DNA of 29,354 bases from Bog-473 sp036502025. Its GTDB lineage: Bacteria > Actinomycetota > Acidimicrobiia > Acidimicrobiales > RAAP-2. Shown in pieces: positions 14,683 to 21,352 of this stretch. The position numbers were made by a program, and so were the translations under genes. The notes under the pieces are model-generated. The model saw only the letters and a list, made by a program, of their open reading frames with translations. It was not told the origin of the DNA and searched no databases. The stretch lies in the NCBI GenBank assembly GCA_036502025.1, contig DASXZJ010000001.1:1-29354 (forward strand). The letters run 5' to 3'. Position 1 is the stretch's first letter. Each line of letters opens with the position of its first letter.

Positions 14683-15570
14683 ATGCGCATCGGTTTCATC
14701 GGGCTCGGCGCCATGGGGCTGCCGATGACGGGTCATCTGCTCAGGGCGGGGCACGACGTGACGGTGGCCTCGCGCGGCCGCGGGCCGATCGAGGCGGCGC
14801 TGGCGCTCGGGGCCCACGACGGCACGACGCCGCGAGGGGTGGCCGAGGCCTCGCAAGTGGTCATCTTGTGCGTGCCCAATTCGCCCGAGGTGGTCCAGGT
14901 GATCGACGACATGCTGCCGGCGCTGGCACCGGGCCAGACGGTGGTCGACTGCTCGACCATCGATCCGGAGGTCGAACGGGCCCAGCACATCCGGGTCGCC
15001 GCCACCGGAGCCCGCTTTCTCGACGCCCCGCTCTCGGGTGGGACGGTGGGGGCGAGCAAGGGCGTGCTCACCCTCATGGTGGGCGGGGATGCGGCCACCC
15101 TGGCCGACACCGAGCCTGCGCTCACCCCCTTCGCCGGTCTCATCGTCCACGTGGGTGGTCCGGGCATGGGACAGGTGGTGAAGCTCTGCAACAACCTCAT
15201 CTACGCCGCGCAGATGACGGCGACGGCCGAAGCCACGGCGATGGCGGTGAAGTCCGGGGTCGACATGGCCAAGCTCTACGAGGTGCTGACCCACGCCACG
15301 GGTGACTGCGTGGCGGTGCGCACCCGGTTGCCGGTGCCCGGGGTGGTGGTCGAGAGCCCGGCCTCGAACGGTTGGGCCCCCGGCTTCATGACCGACCTGA
15401 TGGCGAAGGACCTCGACCTCGCCCTGGCGTACGCCGACCGGGCCGGGGTCCCGATGGCCACCACGGAGGTGGCCCGCGGCATGCTCGGGGCGGCCTCGAG
15501 CGCCGGGTACGGCCGGGAGGACTTCTCGGCGGTGGCCAAGGTCGTCCTGGCCCAGGCCGGGGTGGGATGA
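14683..15570 (+). CDS. NAD(P)-dependent beta-hydroxyacid dehydrogenase (3-hydroxyisobutyrate/tartronate-semialdehyde reductase family)
   Basis: This 295-residue protein has the N-terminal motif GFIGLGAMGLPM with GLGAMG at residues 7-12. It also has the substrate-binding DAPLSGG at 114-120 and the catalytic Lys167 within GQVVKLCNN, with Asn171 after it. The family oxidises beta-hydroxy acids such as 3-hydroxyisobutyrate, glycerate or threonate, or runs the reverse reduction. In a sugar-acid operon a threonate- or tartronate-semialdehyde-like role is plausible but not proven. The ATG at 14683 follows a strong GGAGG. The stop overlaps the aldolase start by 4 bp. Confidence 0.92.
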   Translation: MRIGFIGLGAMGLPMTGHLLRAGHDVTVASRGRGPIEAALALGAHDGTTPRGVAEASQVVILCVPNSPEVVQVIDDMLPALAPGQTVVDCSTIDPEVERAQHIRVAATGARFLDAPLSGGTVGASKGVLTLMVGGDAATLADTEPALTPFAGLIVHVGGPGMGQVVKLCNNLIYAAQMTATAEATAMAVKSGVDMAKLYEVLTHATGDCVAVRTRLPVPGVVVESPASNGWAPGFMTDLMAKDLDLALAYADRAGVPMATTEVARGMLGAASSAGYGREDFSAVAKVVLAQAGVG

Positions 15571-16331
15571 CGCGGGCGGGAGCGCTGCCCGTACCGGCGC
15601 TGATCCTGGCGGCTGACCACCGCGCCCGCGGGGTGATGACCGTGGAGAACTACCGCGTCTACCTGGCGGCGCTGGCCCAGACCCTGCCGTCCTGCGACGG
15701 CCTTTTGGCCACCGCGCAACCGCTGGGCGACCTGGCCGAGGCGGGCCACCTCGGTCCGGCGCACCGGACCTACCTCTCCATCAACCGAACCGGTCTGGCC
15801 GGCTCGAGCTTCGAGCTCGATGACCGCCTGGTGGCCACGGTGCCCCGGGCGGCGGCGGACGGATGGACCGGGATCAAGCACATGACGCGGATCGACCTGG
15901 AGGACCCGGCTACCGCCCCGGCCCTGGAGCTGCTGGGCCAGGTGCTCGAGGAGGCCCGCTCGGCCGGGCTCGAAGCGCTCATCGAACCGCTGGTGTGGCG
16001 CGACGGCAAGGTGGCGCGCGACACCGACGCCATCGTCTACGCCGCCGTGATCGCGCACGACATGGGGGCCCCGATCATCAAGGTTCCCGTTCCGGCCGTG
16101 CCAGCGGGGGCCAAGCGTCAGCGGGCGGTGGCCCGGATCGTGGCCAGCGTCGGGGTGCCCGTCCTCTTCCTGGGCGGTCCCATCGGCCGAAGTGGGCGCG
16201 CCCCGGTGCTCGAGGAGGTGCGTGACGTCATGGCGGGAGGTGGTTGCGGCATGGCCATGGGCCGCACCCTCTACCAGGACCCCGATCCGGCCGAAGTGGC
16301 CGGCCTCGTCGCCGCGTTGGTGCACCAATGA
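15567..16331 (+). CDS. Cgl0159-like (beta/alpha)8 class I aldolase-type protein
   Basis: This 254-residue protein has LILAADHRARG at its start, then NRTGLAGSSFELDDR, GIKHMTRIDLEDPAT, LIEPLVWR, APIIKVPVP and VLFLGGP along successive strands. The spacing matches the Cgl0159 family as I recall it from the Corynebacterium glutamicum inositol region, related to DeoC/LacD/IolJ class I aldolases. The lysine in IIKVPVP, around residue 172, is the candidate Schiff-base residue. It probably cleaves a phosphorylated sugar or keto acid made by the neighbouring enzymes. Members I remember are about 290 residues with a longer N-terminus, so this one is short. The ATG at 15567 overlaps the upstream stop by 4 bp. 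Confidence 0.82.
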   Translation: MTRAGALPVPALILAADHRARGVMTVENYRVYLAALAQTLPSCDGLLATAQPLGDLAEAGHLGPAHRTYLSINRTGLAGSSFELDDRLVATVPRAAADGWTGIKHMTRIDLEDPATAPALELLGQVLEEARSAGLEALIEPLVWRDGKVARDTDAIVYAAVIAHDMGAPIIKVPVPAVPAGAKRQRAVARIVASVGVPVLFLGGPIGRSGRAPVLEEVRDVMAGGGCGMAMGRTLYQDPDPAEVAGLVAALVHQ

Positions 16332-17809
16332 TGATCCTGACGATCGACTTCGGCACCACGGTGACCAAGGTGGGCCTGTGGAACGACGAGGGGCTGGTGG
16401 CCCTGACCCGCTCCGAGCTCACCACGACCCACCCGCAGGTGGGATGGGCCGAACAGGAACCGCTGCGCTGGTGGACGTCGGTGGTGATCGCCTGCGCCGA
16501 AGCCCGCGCCCAGGCTCCGCAGGCGTTCGCGCAGGTCGACGTGGTGGCCTGCTCGGGGGCCCGCCAGACGTTCGTCCCCGTCACCCGAGCGGGTGACCCC
16601 ATCGGCAAGGGCATCCTGTGGTCGGATCGACGCGGCACGCTCGAGGCGCGCGCCCTGACGGGAGAGCTCGGCGGCGAGGACATCAACCGGGCCCGCACCG
16701 GCATCCCGCTCGACGCCGGCGCGGTGGCCTCCAAGTTGGCATGGCTGGCGGGGCACGAGCCCGAGCGGCTGGCGGCCTGCGATCTCATCCTCTCCCCCCG
16801 GGACCTCGTCGTGTTGCGCATGACCGACGAGGTGGTGACCGACGTCACCTTCGCCTCGCGCAGCGGTCTCTACGACTTCGACGGGAACGCCGTGCGCGAG
16901 CTGGCCGAACCGGCACTCGGCAAGCTGCCCAGCGTGGTGTCGTCCGACACCGTGATCGGTCCGCTGCGGCCGGTGCCCGGAGCGGAACTCGGTCTGCGTC
17001 AGGGCATCCCCGTGGTGGTCGGGGCCGGCGACCGGCAGTGCGAGGTGCTGGGCTCGGGGGCCTCCGAGGAGTGCCCCATGGTGAGCTGGGGGACCACGGC
17101 CAACGTCTCGGTGCCGGTGCACGATCGACCGGTTCCCTCCCCGGCCGGGGCCGTGGTGACGCGCGGCGCCGGCGGCGGATGGTTACTGGAGGGCGGGCTG
17201 TCGGCGGCCGGGTCGTTCCTGGCCTGGTTGGCCCGGTTGCTCGACCGCCCGGTGGAGGAGTTGGCCCGAGCCGCAGCCGAGAGCCCCCCCGGGGCCCGGG
17301 GCGTCATCGCGGTGCCCTGGCTCGACGGCGCCCGCGCCCCATGGTGGCGGGACGACGCCCGAGCGGGCTTCGTCGGATTGGGCGCGGCGCACGGTGCCGG
17401 TGACCTCTCCCGGGCCGTGGTCGAATCGGTGGCCTGGGATGTGTTGCGGTGCATGGAGGTGGTGACCGCGGGTCGGCTGGGCGGCAGCACGGCCAGCGGC
17501 GTCACCCTCGGCGGGGCCGGGACCGGGATCGCCCTGTGGGTCGAGGTGCTGACCTCGGTGCTGGGCGTGCCGGCGACGCGCCATCGATCGGGTGAGGCCG
17601 CTTCAGCCGGTGCGGCCCTCCTGGCCGGCCGGGCTCTCGGCATGGGGCTGACGCTCGAGCAGCTCGATCCGGTGGAGGCGGTCATCGCGCCGGAGCCCGC
17701 GGCCGTCGAGGTCTACCGGCACATGCGTCCCCAGGTCGACCACGTCGCCACCGCGGTCCTCGATGCGACGGAGTCGTTCCCCTGGGCCGGGCGAGACCCA
17801 GGCCCCTAG
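16328..17809 (+). CDS. FGGY-family carbohydrate kinase (xylulokinase-like)
   Basis: This 493-residue protein begins with the ATP-binding strand-loop ILTIDFGTTVTKVGLW, whose Asp7 is conserved. It then has SGARQ (76-80), LWSDRR (97-102) and VGAGDRQ with the likely catalytic base Asp235. The C-terminal half holds the second actin-like ATPase domain, including GVTLGGAGTGIALWVEVL. FGGY kinases phosphorylate pentoses, glycerol, ribulose, gluconate and similar polyols; the substrate here is not clear. The kinase product would be a logical substrate for the upstream aldolase. The ATG at 16328 overlaps the upstream stop by 4 bp; an ATG three bases later is equally possible. Confidence 0.93.
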   Translation: MMILTIDFGTTVTKVGLWNDEGLVALTRSELTTTHPQVGWAEQEPLRWWTSVVIACAEARAQAPQAFAQVDVVACSGARQTFVPVTRAGDPIGKGILWSDRRGTLEARALTGELGGEDINRARTGIPLDAGAVASKLAWLAGHEPERLAACDLILSPRDLVVLRMTDEVVTDVTFASRSGLYDFDGNAVRELAEPALGKLPSVVSSDTVIGPLRPVPGAELGLRQGIPVVVGAGDRQCEVLGSGASEECPMVSWGTTANVSVPVHDRPVPSPAGAVVTRGAGGGWLLEGGLSAAGSFLAWLARLLDRPVEELARAAAESPPGARGVIAVPWLDGARAPWWRDDARAGFVGLGAAHGAGDLSRAVVESVAWDVLRCMEVVTAGRLGGSTASGVTLGGAGTGIALWVEVLTSVLGVPATRHRSGEAASAGAALLAGRALGMGLTLEQLDPVEAVIAPEPAAVEVYRHMRPQVDHVATAVLDATESFPWAGRDPGP

Positions 17810-17815
17810 ACGGCC

Positions 17816-19075
17816 GTGCGGGTGAACCTGGCCTACGGCAGGGACGGCGCCGCGGTCGAGGTGCCCGAGGATACGACGGTGATCCTGCCCAACGATCTCC
17901 CCGCCCTGCCCGACCAACGCGCCGCGGTGGCGCAGGCCCTGACGCGGCCGGGGTGCGGTCCGCCGCTGGCCCAGATCGTCGAGGGGGCGCGACGGATCGT
18001 GGTCGTCTTTCCCGACCTCACCCGGCCGATGCCCAACCGCACGGTCCTCCCCCCGCTGCTGGCGGCGCTCGAAGGATGCGGCATCCCCGACGACGACATC
18101 ACGCTGCTCTGTGCCACCGGGACCCACCGCCAGGCCACGCCGGCCGAGATGGAGGAGCTCGTCGGGCCCGACATCGTGGCCCGCTACGCCATCATCGATC
18201 ACGATTCCGAGCGCGGCGATCACGTGGAGGTCGGCCGGATCGACGGGGTGCCCGTCCTCCTTCAGCGCCAGTACGTCGAGGCCGATGTGCGCATCATCAC
18301 CGGCTTTGTCGAACCTCACTTCTTCGCCGGCTTCAGCGGCGGCCCCAAAGCGGTCTGCCCGGGGCTGGCGGCGACCGTGACCACGTTGGAGGCGCACCAC
18401 CCCCGGCGTATCGCCGACGCCGCGGCCACCTTCGTCACGCGCCACCACAACCCGGTGCACGACTTCGTGCGCGCCGCCGTGGCGCTCGCCCCGCCGCACT
18501 TCTGCCTGGACGTGACCATCAACCGGGGGCGCCAGGTCACGGCGGTGTTCGCCGGCGCGCTCACCGAGACCCACGATGCCGCGTGCGCGTTCACCGAGGC
18601 GTCGGCGGTGCAACGGATCGACGCCGCCTTCGACGTGGTGGTCTCGACCAACGGCGGCCACCCGCTGGACCGGAATCTCTACCAGGCGGTGAAGGGAATG
18701 GCGGCGGCGGAACGCATCGTGCGCAGCGGCGGGATCATCGTGATGGCCGCGGCCTGCGCGGACGGCATGCCCGATGACGGGGCCTTCGCCCGGCTGCTCG
18801 CCGCGGCCATCACGCCGGGCGACCTGGTTAGGCCCGACGCCGGCGCCGAGCTCGATCGCTGGCAGGCCCAGGTGCTCGGTCGCGTGCTCATGCGGGCGCA
18901 GGTGTGGCTCTACAGCGACGGCCTGACCGACGAGATGGCGCGCCGGGCCCAGCTGCGCCCGATCGGTGACCTCTCGGCCGCCGTGGCCGAGGCGCGCCAG
19001 CAGCTCGGGGGGACCGGGCGGGTGGCGGTGCTGCCCGAGGGCCCCTTGACGGTGGCCACCCTTTCTTCCAGCTGA
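17816..19075 (+). CDS. LarA-like nickel-dependent alpha-hydroxyacid racemase/epimerase (DUF2088)
   Basis: This 419-residue protein has the lactate-racemase layout. An N-terminal DUF2088 domain carries FPDLTRP (65-71) and ATGTHR (100-105). The segment EPHFFAGFSGGPKAVCPG contains Lys178, the counterpart of the lysine that carries the nickel-pincer nucleotide, and His168 and His104 match the acid/base pair. The C-terminal domain has STNGGHPLDRNLYQAVKGM. LarA homologues racemise or epimerise alpha-hydroxy acids, including aldonates such as gluconate at C2. The latter fits this operon better than lactate. No larB, larC or larE cofactor genes are in the window. GTG at 17816 is 6 bases after the kinase stop. 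Confidence 0.9.
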   Translation: MRVNLAYGRDGAAVEVPEDTTVILPNDLPALPDQRAAVAQALTRPGCGPPLAQIVEGARRIVVVFPDLTRPMPNRTVLPPLLAALEGCGIPDDDITLLCATGTHRQATPAEMEELVGPDIVARYAIIDHDSERGDHVEVGRIDGVPVLLQRQYVEADVRIITGFVEPHFFAGFSGGPKAVCPGLAATVTTLEAHHPRRIADAAATFVTRHHNPVHDFVRAAVALAPPHFCLDVTINRGRQVTAVFAGALTETHDAACAFTEASAVQRIDAAFDVVVSTNGGHPLDRNLYQAVKGMAAAERIVRSGGIIVMAAACADGMPDDGAFARLLAAAITPGDLVRPDAGAELDRWQAQVLGRVLMRAQVWLYSDGLTDEMARRAQLRPIGDLSAAVAEARQQLGGTGRVAVLPEGPLTVATLSSS

Positions 19076-19077
19076 GC

Positions 19078-19096
19078 GCCGGCAATTCGGGCCGGC
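19078..19096 (+). terminator. hairpin at the end of the sugar operon
   Basis: GCCGGC (19078-19083) and GCCGGC (19091-19096) pair around a 7-base loop, beginning two bases after the larA-like stop codon. There is no U-run. Together with the next elements it marks an operon boundary. Confidence 0.45.
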
Positions 19097-19104
19097 ATAC
19101 CAAT

Positions 19105-19124
19105 CCCTGACGCACGTGTCAGGG
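19105..19124 (+). promoter_or_regulatory. inverted repeat, probable operator of the transporter operon
   Basis: CCCTGAC-N6-GTCAGGG is a perfect 7-bp inverted repeat with centre GCACGT. It ends one base before the -10-like TAGAGT, where a repressor would block RNA polymerase. It could also form an RNA hairpin. No regulator gene lies next to it. Confidence 0.5.
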
Positions 19125-19125
19125 T

Positions 19126-19131
19126 TAGAGT
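19126..19131 (+). promoter_or_regulatory. -10-like box before the MFS-ABC gene
   Basis: TAGAGT fits TANNNT and ends 7 bases before an in-frame GTG at 19139, a leaderless geometry. If instead translation starts at GTG 19130, using AGGG at 19121-19124, this box would lie inside the coding region and the promoter would be elsewhere. Confidence 0.38.
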
Positions 19132-21343
19132 GCAGCGAGTGATCGACGAGCCGCTCTTCGACTTCGCGGTTCCCGAAGATCTGCTCAAAGAGGTCGTGGC
19201 CAAGAGCCGAGACCGGGAAGCCATCGCCGACGTCGACATGATGCCCGGCACCGGTCAGGGCAAGCCGCCGTCGCTGCTGCACATCCTGCGGACCGCCTCG
19301 TTTGCCCCGCTCGTCCTGCTGACGGCGGCGGCCATGGTCCCGGGCTCGGTCGGCTACGGCATCACCCTCATCGGCGTCAACCTCGAGCGCTCCTTCCACC
19401 TGTCCAATGCCGGCCTGGGCGCCGTGAGTTTTGTCGGCTCGGCGGCCCAACTGCTTTGGGCCGTGCCGTTGGCGCTCTGGGCCGACCGGGGCAGCCGTAA
19501 GTTGGTGTCGATCGTCTCCCTGCTGATCGTGGCGGCGTTCGTCCCGCTGATGGGCCTCTCGCCCAACGTGTGGTGGTTCGTCTTCCTGTATCTGATCGCC
19601 TCCATCGGTTTTTCGACCAACCTGACGGTCCACAATTCGTATCTGTCCGACGCCTACCCGACGGAGGGCCGGGGCCGGATTTTCAGCTGGCACAACCTGT
19701 CGGACCCGCTGTCGGGCACCGTGGGGCTGCTCATCTTCAGCGGGGTGGTGTCGCTGACGCACGATTGGCGCTACGGCCTGCTGCTGGCGCTGGCCGGCTT
19801 CCCGTTGGCCCTGGGGATGACCCGCCTGCGCGAACCCGACAAGGGGGCCAACGAGGCCAGCCACATCCTCAAGTCCTCCGGCATGGACCTGCAGACCCAA
19901 CAGGAGAAAGCGCCCCGCGTCCTGCTGGGCTCGGCCATGACGAGGCTGCTGCGTATCCGTTCGCTCTACTACGAGCTGGTGGCGGTGGCCATCCTCGGGT
20001 TCGCCTCGACGGGGGCGCCCCTCTTCGGCAATCTGTTCTTCCACGACAAGTTCCACCTGGGCACCGCCGGACGGGGGGAGATCGAGACCATCATCGGCGT
20101 GGCCGGCTTCCTCGGGCTGCCGGTGGCCTACCTCATCGGCGACCGGTTCTTCCGACGGGCCCCGCAGAAGCCGTTGGCCATCGCCGGCATCTGCATCTCC
20201 GCCTACGGCATCCTCTTCGTGAGCTCGCTCTACGTCCCCCAGCTCTGGGTCTGCGTGATGCTGCAGTTCCTGGCCCAGTCGGCAGTGCAGCCTCTGGCCA
20301 TCTGCATCTTCCTCACCCTGGCCGCCACCGCGCCCCCGGAGATGAGAACGATCTGCTTCGCCATGTTCGGCGTCTACTCCCTGGTCTTCGGCGGCTTCGC
20401 CGGAAGCGTGCTGCTCGGTGCCGTCTCCGACGCCATCGGCGGGCTGCACGGGATCGTGGTGTCGCTGTCCATCATCGGTCCGGTCTGCCTGAGCGGCGGG
20501 TTCCTGTTGCTGATCGGGTCGCGCTACGTGCGGCGGGATATCACCCTGGTGATCGAAGACGTGATCGAGCGCTACGCCGAGGGCAAACGGCGGCAAGGCG
20601 GTGGTGCGATCCCGGCCCTTCAGGTGCACAACCTCGACTTCTACTACGGCACCAACCAGGTGCTCTTCGACCTCAACCTCGAGATTGCGGAGGGTGAGAT
20701 GGTCGCGTTGCTCGGTACCAACGGCGCCGGCAAGTCCACCCTGCTGCGCGCCGTATCCGGGCTCTCGCACCCCCACCGGGGCGTGATCCGCATCTTCGGC
20801 ATGAACTGCACGTACCTCGAACCCGAGCAGATCATTGAGCAAGGAGTGGCCCTTCTCGTCGGCGGGAAGATGACGTTCCCCGGGCTGACGGTCCGCGACA
20901 ACTTGCGCATCGGTGGTCACATCGTGCGCCGTGACCGGTCCCGATCGACGCGCCTGCTCAGGGAGGCTCTGGCCGTCTTCCCTGAGCTGGGGGAGCGGAT
21001 CGATCAGCCCGCCGGGACACTGTCAGGTGGTGAGCAGCAGATGCTCGCCCTCGCCCGCGTGATGATGACCAAGCCCCGTTTGCTCATGATTGACGAGCTG
21101 GCCCTTGGCCTGGCACCAATGACGGTCGAGCGGCTGATGGGCATGGTGCGCCGCATCAATGAAGAGGGCGCCACGGTGATCCTGGTCGAGCAGAGCGTCA
21201 ACCGGGCCATGAGCCTGGCCGAGCGTTGCTTCTTCATTGAACGAGGCGAGATCCGATTCGACGGTCCCACCGCCGAACTGATGCAGCGCGACGACCTCCT
21301 CCGACCGGTGTTTCTCGGTACGGCATCGACCGGGCTGGGTTAG
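19130..21343 (+). CDS. fusion protein: MFS transporter with C-terminal LivF-like ABC ATPase
   Basis: One uninterrupted frame of 737 residues joins two transporter classes. Residues 1-50 are hydrophilic. Residues 55-465 hold about twelve hydrophobic segments in MFS order, with the loop 2-3 signature WADRGSRK (117-124) and its half-repeat IGDRFFRR (336-343). After a charged linker, residues 495-730 form an ABC ATPase. It has Walker A GTNGAGKST (529-537), signature LSGGEQQ (631-637), Walker B LLMIDE (651-656) and the LivF-type VEQ in place of the H-loop histidine. The Q-loop Glu/Gln is replaced: LVGGKMTFPGLTV. The gene precedes fused LivHM by 9 bases, so it supplies the LivF subunit of a HAAT importer. 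The start could also be GTG 19139. Confidence 0.9.
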   Translation: MQRVIDEPLFDFAVPEDLLKEVVAKSRDREAIADVDMMPGTGQGKPPSLLHILRTASFAPLVLLTAAAMVPGSVGYGITLIGVNLERSFHLSNAGLGAVSFVGSAAQLLWAVPLALWADRGSRKLVSIVSLLIVAAFVPLMGLSPNVWWFVFLYLIASIGFSTNLTVHNSYLSDAYPTEGRGRIFSWHNLSDPLSGTVGLLIFSGVVSLTHDWRYGLLLALAGFPLALGMTRLREPDKGANEASHILKSSGMDLQTQQEKAPRVLLGSAMTRLLRIRSLYYELVAVAILGFASTGAPLFGNLFFHDKFHLGTAGRGEIETIIGVAGFLGLPVAYLIGDRFFRRAPQKPLAIAGICISAYGILFVSSLYVPQLWVCVMLQFLAQSAVQPLAICIFLTLAATAPPEMRTICFAMFGVYSLVFGGFAGSVLLGAVSDAIGGLHGIVVSLSIIGPVCLSGGFLLLIGSRYVRRDITLVIEDVIERYAEGKRRQGGGAIPALQVHNLDFYYGTNQVLFDLNLEIAEGEMVALLGTNGAGKSTLLRAVSGLSHPHRGVIRIFGMNCTYLEPEQIIEQGVALLVGGKMTFPGLTVRDNLRIGGHIVRRDRSRSTRLLREALAVFPELGERIDQPAGTLSGGEQQMLALARVMMTKPRLLMIDELALGLAPMTVERLMGMVRRINEEGATVILVEQSVNRAMSLAERCFFIERGEIRFDGPTAELMQRDDLLRPVFLGTASTGLG

Positions 21344-21352
21344 GCGGCCTGA

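Noticed and set aside
17816..19075. Naming the DUF2088 protein larA (lactate racemase)
   Set aside because: Active-site residues match the family, but the context is sugar metabolism and the family contains several substrate classes.
17603..20920. Very long minus-strand open frame (about 1100 codons) across the kinase, LarA-like and MFS-ABC genes
   Set aside because: It is antisense to three well-supported genes, rich in His, Gly, Arg, Asp and Gln with no recognisable motif. Long antisense frames are expected in GC-rich DNA with strong third-position bias.
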